The notes under the pieces were generated by a model. That model had not been told where the DNA came from, did no database searches, and saw only the letters and a program-made list of their open reading frames with translations. Below, in pieces: positions 26,759 through 34,851 of a stretch of DNA of 34,851 nt (the first letter of the stretch is position 1; the number at the start of each line of letters is the position of its first letter). The position numbers and the translations under genes are program-made. Source of the DNA: an uncultured Alphaproteobacteria bacterium (GTDB lineage Bacteria; Pseudomonadota; Alphaproteobacteria; Thalassobaculales; Thalassobaculaceae); NCBI GenBank assembly GCA_902629125.1, contig CACOPQ010000024.1, forward strand, positions 1 through 34,851. Direction: 5' to 3'.

Positions 26759-28120
26759 ATGGCACCCCCAACTGTTTATATCGGCTGCGGAGCAGGTTTT
26801 TCCGGCGACCGATTAGATGCAGCAATTCCCGTGGTCAACACGTTGACTAAAAAAAAAGGTCCAAAATATCTCATTTTCGAAACTCTAGCTGAGAGAACTT
26901 TGGCACTAGCACAAAAACATAAACAGAAAGATCCTAGCCACGGCTATTCCCCATTTTTAGAAGACTATCTCCGACCAATACTTAAGACTTGTGCAGATTC
27001 TGGGATTAAGATTGTTTCGAATTTTGGCGCTGCTAACCCCATCGGAGCAGCCAAAAAAATTTCGGAAATTGCAACACAACTTGAGTGTAAAAGTTTGAGA
27101 ATAGCCATAATTTTGGGTGACGATTTATTGAATGTTTTCTCGGATTACGAAATCAGAGATCATCCGGTAATAGAGGGGCTTGAGATCAGCGACCAAGAAA
27201 TAATCGCTGCAAACGCTTACCTGGGAGCAAGGCCAATAGCCGAAGCTTTGGGACTTGGAGCAGATGTCGTAGTTGTTGGGCGCTGCACCGATCCCGCACT
27301 TGTATTAGGCCCGCTGATAAACGAGTTCGGTTGGAAAGAAAATGACTGGCAGCACCTCGCACAAGGAACAATGGCGGGTCATTTACTTGAATGCGGGGCG
27401 CAAGTGACGGGAGCATATTTTGCCGATCCGGGGTATAAGGACGTTCCTGATTTGGCTGAGGTCGGTTTTCCAATCGCCGAAATAAGTGGCGATGGTTCCA
27501 TAATTATCACCAAAGCCGATGAAACGGGCGGTATCGTCTCTGAACAAACAGTGAAAGAGCAGTTGCTCTATGAAATACATGACCCAGCAAATTACTACAC
27601 GGCAGACGTAATATTGGATATCAGTAACGTGAGTGTGGAACAGATAGCAGCGAACAGAGTTCGGGTATCAGGAGCAGATGGTAAACCACACCCTCCCACC
27701 TTGAAAGCTACCGTCAGTATTGACGGCGGGTGGATGGGAGAGGCTGAAATGACCTATGCTGGACCAAATGCTTTGGCGCGCGCAAAATTAGCGCTAGAAG
27801 TATTAAAAAAAAGGTGTCAAAAATTGGAAACCAACTATCCAATTCGCTTCGATATCTTGGGAACTGTCAGCGTACACTCGGGTGACATGGGGCTCGATAA
27901 TTATGACTCTTTTGGGATAGACGGAGACTATCGCGTCCGCATTGCCTCTAAAGGCCAAGACAAAAAGATCGTAGAACGCATCAATCAAGAAATGCTCAGC
28001 CTTTACTGCAGTGGCCCTTCAGGGGGAGGAGGGTTTAGACAACACCTTACGGACCAAATACATACTGCTTCTATTCTCGTAGATAGAGATAAAGTCGCAA
28101 CACAAATCGAATTCATTTAG
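26759..28120 (+). CDS. AtuA-like protein (DUF1446, acyclic terpene utilisation family)
   Basis: A 453-residue member of the family named after AtuA of the Pseudomonas citronellol/geraniol pathway. The glycine-rich start YIGCGAGFSGDRLDAA (about 7-22), then SNFGAANPIGAA, the VVGRCTDPALVLGPL segment (about 172-186), CGAQVTGAYFADPGYK and the C-terminal SGPSGGGGFRQ are family landmarks. The biochemical role of AtuA proteins is not established to my knowledge; they occur with acyl-CoA and hydroxy-acid catabolism. An AGGGAG site precedes the ATG. The next gene, 11 bases downstream, encodes the small domain that longer homologues carry at their C terminus. Confidence 0.9.
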   Translation: MAPPTVYIGCGAGFSGDRLDAAIPVVNTLTKKKGPKYLIFETLAERTLALAQKHKQKDPSHGYSPFLEDYLRPILKTCADSGIKIVSNFGAANPIGAAKKISEIATQLECKSLRIAIILGDDLLNVFSDYEIRDHPVIEGLEISDQEIIAANAYLGARPIAEALGLGADVVVVGRCTDPALVLGPLINEFGWKENDWQHLAQGTMAGHLLECGAQVTGAYFADPGYKDVPDLAEVGFPIAEISGDGSIIITKADETGGIVSEQTVKEQLLYEIHDPANYYTADVILDISNVSVEQIAANRVRVSGADGKPHPPTLKATVSIDGGWMGEAEMTYAGPNALARAKLALEVLKKRCQKLETNYPIRFDILGTVSVHSGDMGLDNYDSFGIDGDYRVRIASKGQDKKIVERINQEMLSLYCSGPSGGGGFRQHLTDQIHTASILVDRDKVATQIEFI

Positions 28121-28131
28121 GTATTAACCAC

Positions 28132-28482
28132 ATGACTATGCAAGATTTAATAGTAACGCGTCTTCATCAAGTTGCCCACGCCAGAGCTGGTGATAAAGGT
28201 AACCGATCCAATATCAGTCTTATTCCATACAATCCTCGTCTCTTTTATTTATTGAAGGAACAAGTCACAGAGAGCAAAGTATTAGAATTGTTCTTGCACA
28301 AGGGAGCGACGAAAGTGACGCGATACGAGCTGCCAAACCTTCCTGCCTTTAACTTTGTTCTAGATGACGCTTTAGAAGGAGGTGTAAACAGTGCTCTAAA
28401 TCTAGATCAACATGGCAAATCTTTATCCTCGTTACTTCTAACAATGGACGTTAAAGTGCCGAATGATTTAATTTCTCGTTGA
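28132..28482 (+). CDS. AtuA-related ferredoxin-fold partner protein
   Basis: A 116-residue protein matching the C-terminal ferredoxin-like domain associated with AtuA/DUF1446 proteins. The conserved HARAGDKGNRSNISLI (about 16-31), VTRYELPNLPAFNFVLDDAL (about 62-81) and a Gly-rich GGVNSALNLDQHGK stretch identify it. Despite the name there are no cysteines for an iron-sulfur cluster. Eleven bases separate it from the AtuA-like gene, so the two should be one transcript and probably one complex. A hairpin with a T-run follows, which would end this unit. Confidence 0.87.
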   Translation: MTMQDLIVTRLHQVAHARAGDKGNRSNISLIPYNPRLFYLLKEQVTESKVLELFLHKGATKVTRYELPNLPAFNFVLDDALEGGVNSALNLDQHGKSLSSLLLTMDVKVPNDLISR

Positions 28483-28526
28483 TTAAGCTGACAACTATCT
28501 AGTTGGTTCATATACTGATAAAATTC

Positions 28527-28568
28527 AGAGACACCATCACAAATATTACTTTTATCGGTGTCTTTTTT
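28527..28568 (+). terminator. Intrinsic terminator after the AtuA-like pair
   Basis: The stem AGAGACACC (28527-28535) pairs with GGTGTCTTT (28557-28565, one G-T wobble) around a 21-base loop, and the run of six T at 28563-28568 closes it. It lies 45 bases past the ferredoxin-fold gene's stop and 45 bases before the next start. The loop is long, so efficiency is uncertain. Confidence 0.55.
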
Positions 28569-28612
28569 AGTAAGCCTGTAAACATGGCTTCGGTATAACA
28601 GAGGTACAACGT

Positions 28613-30265
28613 ATGGAAAATTCAACAGGCGAAAAGATGACTGGCGGAGAGGCCATCGTTAAATCACTCATAAATGAAGGCGTTGAAACAATTTTTGGTT
28701 TGCCTGGTATTCAGCTAGATCCCATGTTTAATGCTTTACACGATTCCAGCAACGAAATTAACGTAGTTAACGCACGTCATGAACAGGGTGTGGCTTACAT
28801 GGCATTTGGATATGCTCAGTCGACCGGGAAACCAGGAGTGTACGCAGTAGTTCCAGGACCAGGAATTTTGAATACGACTGCAGCTTTGTCAACAGCCTAT
28901 GCCTGTAATAGCCGCGTATTGGCGATAACAGGGCAAATCCCATCGAGTTACATCGGACGTGAATTAGGAATGCTTCACGAGATACCAAATCAATTAGGTG
29001 TTCTAGAGAGCTTAACGAAGTTTTCAAAACGGATTAACTATCCTTCCGATGCCCCGGCTATAGTGAGTGAAGCATTTAAAAGTATGCGATCAGGAAGACC
29101 AAGGCCAACTGCTTTAGAGATGCCGATGGATATTATGTGGCAAAAAAGTGAAGTAACGCTAGGAAAATTTACTCATGGCAATTCCCCTCCAGCCGTGGAT
29201 CCTGATCTTGTTCAAGAAGCAGCTTTAATTCTTGGAACAGCAAAAAACCCCATTATTTTCGTAGGTACGGGAGCGTATGAAGCTAGTAACGAAGTTACAG
29301 CACTGGCAGAAATGCTCCAAGCACCCGTTATCTCATATCAAAACGGTCGCGGAGTCGTAGATGAAAGACATTACTTAGCGCATACCAATACCGCTGGCTC
29401 GATGTTTTGGAAAAATTGCGATGCTGCCATTGCAATAGGTTGCCGCTTGCAAGCGGAACGCATGACTTGGGGCATGGATGACGAAATTAAGATCATACAA
29501 GTGGACATAGATCCAACGGAAATAAATCGGGTTATGAAACCCGATGTTGGCCTTGTAGCGGATGCGTCAACGGCAACGGAAGAAATTATAAATGCTCTCA
29601 CAAAATATAATAAATCAAGGCCATCAAGAGAAGCGGAATTTCAGAACATAAAGAAAAAGGCAGTAAAGTTAATGGAACAAAAAGCTGGGCCACAAATGGC
29701 TTGGCTTAGGGCAATTCGTAAAGCACTTCCTGAAGATGGGTATTTTGTGGATGAGTTCACGCAAGTTGGCTACGTTGCTCGGGTTGGGTTTCCCGTGTAC
29801 AAACCACGCACCATGATTACACCTGGATACCAGGGAACTTTAGGTTATGGATATGCGACTGCGCTTGGCGTTAAAGTGGCTCATCCGGATAAAGCTGTCG
29901 TGTCGGTGAATGGCGATGGTGGTTTTATGTATACGATGCCGGAAATCGCAACTGCGGTTCACCATTCAATTAATCTGGTTGCTATTGTTTTCGTCGATGG
30001 AGCTTTCGGAAATGTCTTGAGGATGCAACGTGAGTTGCACGACAATAGAATAATTGCGTCAGAATTCACTAATCCCAACTTCGTTAAACTGGCGGAAAGT
30101 TTTGGTGCAAAAGGAATTAGAGCAACGAATCCGGAGGAATTAAGTACAGCTATAGAAGAAGGTTTGAGTGCCAACAAGCCAACTGTCATCGAGGTTCCTG
30201 TGGGCGTTTTTCCAGAACCCTTCGATGTTATACGCCCACCAGCAACCAGAGGAAAGAAAATTTAA
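28613..30265 (+). CDS. Thiamine diphosphate-dependent enzyme (acetolactate synthase/2-hydroxyacyl lyase-like)
   Basis: A 550-residue protein with the three-domain layout of the pyruvate oxidase/acetohydroxyacid synthase superfamily. The N-terminal PYR domain carries the catalytic Glu57 in ARHEQGVAYMAFGYA, a central domain lies at about 190-330, and the PP domain has the cofactor motif GDGGF (from 434). The second metal ligand, usually Asn-Asn, reads Val-Asp (461-462) in FVDGAFGN; as far as I recall Asp here is normal for this subgroup. It could decarboxylate a 2-oxo acid, cleave a 2-hydroxyacyl-CoA, or join two aldehydes; nothing visible decides. It lacks an IlvN partner nearby, which argues against branched-chain synthesis. 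AGAGGT precedes the ATG, and the SDR gene follows after one base. Confidence 0.92.
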   Translation: MENSTGEKMTGGEAIVKSLINEGVETIFGLPGIQLDPMFNALHDSSNEINVVNARHEQGVAYMAFGYAQSTGKPGVYAVVPGPGILNTTAALSTAYACNSRVLAITGQIPSSYIGRELGMLHEIPNQLGVLESLTKFSKRINYPSDAPAIVSEAFKSMRSGRPRPTALEMPMDIMWQKSEVTLGKFTHGNSPPAVDPDLVQEAALILGTAKNPIIFVGTGAYEASNEVTALAEMLQAPVISYQNGRGVVDERHYLAHTNTAGSMFWKNCDAAIAIGCRLQAERMTWGMDDEIKIIQVDIDPTEINRVMKPDVGLVADASTATEEIINALTKYNKSRPSREAEFQNIKKKAVKLMEQKAGPQMAWLRAIRKALPEDGYFVDEFTQVGYVARVGFPVYKPRTMITPGYQGTLGYGYATALGVKVAHPDKAVVSVNGDGGFMYTMPEIATAVHHSINLVAIVFVDGAFGNVLRMQRELHDNRIIASEFTNPNFVKLAESFGAKGIRATNPEELSTAIEEGLSANKPTVIEVPVGVFPEPFDVIRPPATRGKKI

Positions 30266-30266
30266 C

Positions 30267-30959
30267 ATGAAAGAAAACGCATTAATTATAGGCGCTGGTC
30301 TAGGCTTAAGTGCCTCATTGGCGCGACTACTTAGTAAAAATAATTTCAACGTAGCTGTTGCAGCAAGAAATATAGAGAAATTAGAAAACTTAAAAAACGA
30401 AACAGCCTCAAAAGTTTTTCAATGTGATGCAAGTAACATAGAGGACGTTGAAAAACTTTTCATACAAAGTGATAAACTACTGGGGCCCCCTGACCTTGTG
30501 ATTTATAACCCTTCAGCTCGAGTGCGAGGTGGGATAGCAGAGCTCGACCCAGCCGAAACACAGAAAGCAATCAACATAACCTGTTTTGGAGCATTTCTTT
30601 GTGCGCAGCAAGCTGCAGCGCGCATGATTAAACGTGGTTCGGGTAGCATATTCTTCACTGGCGCATCCGCAGGTGTAAAGGGTTATCCAAAATCATCTGT
30701 TTTTGCTATGGGCAAATTTGGATTGCGAGGACTAGCACAGGCGCTAGCTAGGGAACTTCATCCACAAAACATTCATATAGGCCATTTTGTGATTGATGGG
30801 GGAATACACGCAGAACATCGGCCTGAGCGAAAAGATCCTGGCGATGACAGCATGCTCGATCCTGATGCTATTGCTGACACCTACTTACAATTTCATCGGC
30901 AGGACAGAAGCTCGTGGGCCTGGGAAATTGAACTCAGGCCATGGGTAGAGACTTTTTAA
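30267..30959 (+). CDS. SDR family NAD(P)-dependent oxidoreductase with Phe at the catalytic Tyr position
   Basis: A 230-residue short-chain dehydrogenase. The nucleotide-binding turn is GAGLGLS (9-15), the NxxA-like motif is YNPSA (80-84), and the serine of TGAS is Ser134. The usual Tyr-x-x-x-Lys reads Phe146-Ala-Met-Gly-Lys150. The KFGLRGLAQALARELHP helix and the HFVIDGGI strand are typical of a subgroup I recall with Phe at this site, so this looks inherited. How it catalyses, or whether it reduces its ligand at all, is open. I chose ATG 30267, one base after the ThDP gene and behind a GAGGAAAG site; the frame stays open upstream but overlaps that gene. Confidence 0.9.
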   Translation: MKENALIIGAGLGLSASLARLLSKNNFNVAVAARNIEKLENLKNETASKVFQCDASNIEDVEKLFIQSDKLLGPPDLVIYNPSARVRGGIAELDPAETQKAINITCFGAFLCAQQAAARMIKRGSGSIFFTGASAGVKGYPKSSVFAMGKFGLRGLAQALARELHPQNIHIGHFVIDGGIHAEHRPERKDPGDDSMLDPDAIADTYLQFHRQDRSSWAWEIELRPWVETF

Positions 30960-31078
30960 GTTGATACGGCTAGTCTTATAAATTTAGTTTTAATAAGTCC
31001 ACCATTTAACCCAAACAATGTAGAATCCCGTATCATTTAATAAATCAAGTGAAGAGACTGCCAATTGATTGAAATATT

Positions 31079-32161
31079 ATGAAGTTGCGACTTGATATAT
31101 CGTTTTTTATAGCTTTTACAATCCTAGTACTTGCTGCTGCGTGGCTGTTATCAGGTCAACTCGGTAATACAGAGGATAATCTGACGTATTTAAAAACCAA
31201 TACTGAAAATAAAAGCAACTTAAAACGCAAGAAGGTGCAAGTTAGAGAGTCTGCTTCGTTCCTCTACAGCCCAAAAATACAAGTGACAGGCGAAACACAT
31301 GCTTCTAGGAAAATTATTGTAAGATCAGAAATCGCCGGCAAAGTAAAACAACTTAACGCTACGAGAGGTAAACTTATTGCTACCGGAGGATCTATCCTTA
31401 AATTAGAAGATGAAGATTACCCCGAAAAAGCGAAAGAAGCCGAAGCAAGAGTTAAACAACGCGAAATAGAGTTTGCAGCTGCAAACAACTTGGCAAAGAA
31501 AGGTTTTAGATCAGAGACAAAATACGCAGAAAGTCTGGCCAACCTGCAACAAGCGCGAGCCCTACGAAAAAAGAGGCAGCAAGATTTAGCTAATACCGAA
31601 ATTGTGGCACCCTTCGAGGCGGTGATCTCCGACTACTTTGTTGAGATAGGCGATGTTTTAAAAAAAGGCGACGCTGTCGCCGAAATGATAGACCTCGAAC
31701 CTATCTTGGTAAAAGCATTTGTCTCAGAAAAATATCACTCCGTAATACAACCGGGCATGACAGCTCATGGGCTGCTAATGGACGGTACCAAAAGAGCGGG
31801 AACTATACGCTATATAAGCCCAGTTGCAGAAAAGAGTACGCGGACCTTTAAAGTTGAACTGGAAATTTCGAATGAGGGAAATAAAATTGCTGAGGGCACA
31901 ACCGCGGAGCTAGTTATACCACTAACACCGCAGGCTGCCCACCGAATATCAGCTTCATTTTTTTCTCTAACCTCAAATGGGGATTTAGGCATTAAAGTCG
32001 TCGACAAACGTGACACCGTTAGTTTTTTACCTGTAAAAATTCTGGGCGGATCTAATAAAGAAATTATTGTTGGCGGTCTGCCCAGAAAAGTGCAGATCAT
32101 TTCTGTTGGACAAGGTTTTGTCGAACCTGGAGATAAAGTCCAGACTTTTAAAGAGAATTGA
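31079..32161 (+). CDS. RND efflux periplasmic adaptor (membrane fusion protein)
   Basis: A 360-residue adaptor that would bridge the inner-membrane pump encoded next to it and an outer-membrane channel. A single N-terminal membrane segment (about 7-24) anchors it, without a lipobox. Then come a first lipoyl half-motif (EIAGKVKQLNATRGKLIATGG, broken by turns), a short coiled-coil hairpin rich in Ala, Lys, Arg and Glu (about 115-170), the second lipoyl half (VAPFEAVISDYFVEIGDVLKKGD), a beta-barrel domain, and a membrane-proximal domain ending GFVEPGDKV. The permease start lies 17 bases past the stop. No outer-membrane channel gene or local regulator is in view. Confidence 0.93.
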   Translation: MKLRLDISFFIAFTILVLAAAWLLSGQLGNTEDNLTYLKTNTENKSNLKRKKVQVRESASFLYSPKIQVTGETHASRKIIVRSEIAGKVKQLNATRGKLIATGGSILKLEDEDYPEKAKEAEARVKQREIEFAAANNLAKKGFRSETKYAESLANLQQARALRKKRQQDLANTEIVAPFEAVISDYFVEIGDVLKKGDAVAEMIDLEPILVKAFVSEKYHSVIQPGMTAHGLLMDGTKRAGTIRYISPVAEKSTRTFKVELEISNEGNKIAEGTTAELVIPLTPQAAHRISASFFSLTSNGDLGIKVVDKRDTVSFLPVKILGGSNKEIIVGGLPRKVQIISVGQGFVEPGDKVQTFKEN

Positions 32162-32178
32162 TTCAAGGGTATCGAGAC

Positions 32179-34851
32179 GTGAGTAGAATTATCGACATAG
32201 CGCTGCTCCGAACCCGAACAGTTATGCTTGCATTCTTGATGATCCTGACTGCAGGGATTATTTCTTACATAGATATACCTAAAGAGGCCGATCCTGATAT
32301 TCCTATACCCATAATATACATTCTGCTTAAACATGATGGTATTTCGCCTGAAGACAGCGAACGCCAGCTCCTTCAACCGATTGAACCAAAATTAAGAAGT
32401 ATCGAAGGCGTTAAAGAAGTTCGAAGCTCTGCATACACGGGTGGAGCAAGTATTATCCTAGAATTTGATGCGGGGTTCGACTCGAGCAAGGCACTTTACG
32501 AAGTTCGTGAACGAGTAGATATTGGAAAAGCCGACCTCCCGACAGACACACAAGAACCTATCATAAAGGAGGTCAATCTGAACCTCTTCCCGGTTTTAAT
32601 CGTGACTTTGTCGGGAAACATACCGGAGCGTACGCTTTTAAAATATGCTAGAAATCTTAGAGCCGAATTAGAGGGAATAAGTTCGGTCCTCGAAGCTAAC
32701 TTGACAGGAACAAGGAAAGAATTAGTTGAGATTATTGTAAATCCGGCTCAATTGGATAGCTATAAAATCGACGCTATTCAGGTAATTCAAACTATAGCCC
32801 GTTCAAACTTATTAATAGCCGCAGGCACGTTAGATGCTGGAAATGGTCAGTTCCCAATAAAAGTTCCAGGTTTATACGAAGATCTTCCTAGTATCCTAGA
32901 ACAGCCCTTAAAAGTCTCTGGCAAATCAGTCGTTACGATAGGCGATATAGCTAATGTTCGAAAATCGTTTAAGGATCCCTCTTCAATTGCGAGGCTAGCT
33001 GGTGAAAAGTCACTAGGAATAGAAATAAAAAAAAGGAGTGGGGAGAACATTATAGAAACGGTCAAACGAGTGCGGTCCGTTGTAGAAAATACAAGTAAAA
33101 CTTGGCCTGATGGGCTCAAATATACGTTCTCACAAGATCGGTCCACGAACATAAAGACCATGCTAAGAGAGCTCCAAAATAACATAATCAGTGCAGTATT
33201 ACTCGTTATGATCATCATTGTAGGAGCTCTTGGTTGGCGTTCGGGGGCATTGGTTGGGATGGCAATACCAGGATCCTTCTTACTTGGCATCCTAGTTCTT
33301 TCCTTACTAGGACTTTCTATAAATATCGTAGTTCTTTTCAGTTTAATTTTATCGGTTGGGATGTTGGTAGACGGCGCAATCGTCGTCACTGAATTTGCTG
33401 ACCGCCAGCAAAAACGTGGGGTTCTCCGACGTGAAGCATACAAAACAGCAGCGAAAAGAATGGCCTTACCTATAATAGCGTCTACAGCAACAACTTTAGC
33501 CGCTTTTTTTCCACTAATTTTCTGGCCAGGTATTGTCGGGGAATTCATGAAGTTCCTCCCCATTACTTTGGTAGCTGTTCTTTCTGCTTCATTAATTATG
33601 GCGTTGATTTTTGTTCCAACTATTGGCGGGCTATTCGGATCACGGGGGAGTCTCCCCGCTCTTGGCCCCCGTCCATCCGAACCGAATAAATCACCTCAGC
33701 AGGAGCAAATATCTGCTTTTGGGAAATTTTATAAAATCGTATTGGAAAAAGCTCTGAATAACCCCGGGAAAATACTTTTAGCTGCCGTTCTTATGTTAGT
33801 CGGAGTTCAGTACACTTATGTCGTGGCTGGAAACGGGTTGCAGTTTTTCCCAAATATCGAGCCAGAAACCGCCAATATTTATATTCGTGCTCGTGGAAAT
33901 ATGTCGATCCATGAAAAAGCTAAATTATTGCACGGAATTGAGCACGACGTTTTAAATATGAGAGAAGTTAAATCGGTATACACCTACATTGGGAAACTTA
34001 AGGGGGCCGAGGAAGATTTACCAAAAGATATTATCGGCAAACTGCAATTAGAATTTATTGACTGGAAGGAAAGAAGAAAAACGTCTCTTATTTTGAAAAA
34101 CATCATGGAAAAATCAAAAAACCATCCCGGTCTTTTAATAGAGTTTATGGAAGAAAAAAAAGGTCCTCCGAGCGGCAAACCTCTCGAAATCCGGCTGACC
34201 TCGGAAAACTTAAACGATGTTAGTCGTGCTACTAAACTGATCCGGGATAAAATGGAGAAAACCTTAGGCCTAACGAACATAGAAGATGATCGAGATATTC
34301 CAGCTATAGAATGGGAATTGAAAATTGATCGTCGACAAGCTGCAAAATTTGGTGCTGATGTTGCGCTAATAGGAAACTATGTCCAATTAATGACAAATGG
34401 CATGAAGGTCACAACATTCAATTCTATAGATAACGAAGAAGAAATTGATGTCGTGGTCAGATACCCTAGGGAGCTCCGAAAATTAGATCAATTCGACAAG
34501 ATTAAAATAAAGACATCAAAAGGAATGGTTCCAATTGAAAACTTTGTTAAGTGGGCACCCCAAGCGAAAGTGGGCACTATCAAGCGAGTTAATACTCAAA
34601 GAACAAGAACTATTAAATCAGATGTCAAACAAGGAGTTCTTCCAAATACTATGGTCAAAGAAATAAAGTCTTGGCTGAAGGACTCAAACCTTCCAAAGAC
34701 AGTAAGTGTCCAATTTAAAGGCGAGGACGAGGAACAGGAAAAGGCAAAAAGCTTTTTAGTAAGAGCGTTCTCAGTAGCACTTTTTATAATGGCAGTAGTA
34801 TTAGTGACACAATTTAATAGTTTCTATAGTGCGTTTTTAATTCTATCTGCA
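32179..34851 (+). CDS. RND efflux transporter permease, 3'-truncated by the window edge
   Basis: An open frame of 891 codons runs off the window; full-length members have about 1020-1050. A GTG start follows AAGGG at nine bases. The first membrane helix (about 15-32) is followed by the conserved IPKEADPDIPIP. After the porter domain, membrane helices surround NIVVLFSLILSVGML and the proton-relay helix, which reads LVDGAIVVTEFADR: Asp398 is kept but the second Asp of AcrB (Asp-Asp) is Gly399. A second porter half (about 550-845) follows, then the helix beginning near residue 855. Gly at that position is, as I recall, usual in one alphaproteobacterial HAE1-type branch. Substrates are unknown; drugs, lipids or solvents are all possible. 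Confidence 0.95.
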   Translation, partial: MSRIIDIALLRTRTVMLAFLMILTAGIISYIDIPKEADPDIPIPIIYILLKHDGISPEDSERQLLQPIEPKLRSIEGVKEVRSSAYTGGASIILEFDAGFDSSKALYEVRERVDIGKADLPTDTQEPIIKEVNLNLFPVLIVTLSGNIPERTLLKYARNLRAELEGISSVLEANLTGTRKELVEIIVNPAQLDSYKIDAIQVIQTIARSNLLIAAGTLDAGNGQFPIKVPGLYEDLPSILEQPLKVSGKSVVTIGDIANVRKSFKDPSSIARLAGEKSLGIEIKKRSGENIIETVKRVRSVVENTSKTWPDGLKYTFSQDRSTNIKTMLRELQNNIISAVLLVMIIIVGALGWRSGALVGMAIPGSFLLGILVLSLLGLSINIVVLFSLILSVGMLVDGAIVVTEFADRQQKRGVLRREAYKTAAKRMALPIIASTATTLAAFFPLIFWPGIVGEFMKFLPITLVAVLSASLIMALIFVPTIGGLFGSRGSLPALGPRPSEPNKSPQQEQISAFGKFYKIVLEKALNNPGKILLAAVLMLVGVQYTYVVAGNGLQFFPNIEPETANIYIRARGNMSIHEKAKLLHGIEHDVLNMREVKSVYTYIGKLKGAEEDLPKDIIGKLQLEFIDWKERRKTSLILKNIMEKSKNHPGLLIEFMEEKKGPPSGKPLEIRLTSENLNDVSRATKLIRDKMEKTLGLTNIEDDRDIPAIEWELKIDRRQAAKFGADVALIGNYVQLMTNGMKVTTFNSIDNEEEIDVVVRYPRELRKLDQFDKIKIKTSKGMVPIENFVKWAPQAKVGTIKRVNTQRTRTIKSDVKQGVLPNTMVKEIKSWLKDSNLPKTVSVQFKGEDEEQEKAKSFLVRAFSVALFIMAVVLVTQFNSFYSAFLILSA

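Noticed and set aside
30168-30266. Upstream extension of the SDR protein
   Set aside because: These 33 codons overlap the ThDP enzyme gene in another frame, while the ATG at 30267 has a good ribosome-binding site and gives the normal SDR N terminus.
32847-33563. Long open frame on the minus strand opposite the RND permease
   Set aside because: The opposite strand encodes conserved RND membrane helices and the proton-relay motif; the antisense translation has no recognisable domain.

Overview
The window is a visibly AT-rich, densely packed bacterial chromosome segment with 29 protein genes, no RNA gene, no insertion sequence, no CRISPR array and no gene-free stretch longer than about 230 bases. 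Gene content and order point to an alphaproteobacterium: prfA-prmC-DUF4167-clpB is a hallmark order of that class, and carA-carB-greA followed by an Lrp regulator, an ELM1-family gene, trxB and a LysR regulator is also typical. A marine, Rhodospirillales/SAR116-like lineage is my guess from base composition and catabolic gene types. It cannot be proven from this window.

Layout. 1-5577: translation termination (prfA, cut at its 5' end, and prmC, which methylates the release factors), a DUF4167 protein, and the ClpB disaggregase behind a good sigma-32-like promoter. 5600-8087: a PNPOx-like flavoprotein, a non-canonical glutamine synthetase homologue, and a YqeY protein divergent from carA. 8283-13271: carA-carB (8-base overlap), then greA. 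13327-17945: an Lrp/AsnC regulator divergent from an ELM1-family gene with two perfect 12-bp palindromes between them, a membrane-anchored methyltransferase, trxB and a LysR regulator. 18114-19866: a two-gene operon of a DUF1190 lipoprotein and a glutathionylspermidine-synthase-like ATP-grasp ligase, the counterpart of E. coli ygiB-ygiC. 19973-22090: a flavin monooxygenase and a metallophosphoesterase. 22269-23471: a class I aminotransferase. 23507-26578: four minus-strand genes: a DegP-fold protein that has lost its catalytic triad, a glutathione transferase, an HpcH/HpaI-fold protein with altered active-site residues, and a VOC protein. 26759-30959: an AtuA-like protein with its separate ferredoxin-fold partner, then a ThDP-dependent enzyme and an SDR oxidoreductase. 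31079-end: an RND efflux adaptor and its inner-membrane permease, which runs off the window.

The first half is conserved housekeeping. The second half is accessory metabolism in which several proteins keep a fold but change catalytic residues (protease, aldolase, SDR). The observation I rate highest is the DUF1190/ATP-grasp pair: the lipoprotein ends in Gly-Gly, which suggests, as a hypothesis only, that its C-terminal carboxylate is what the neighbouring ligase modifies.
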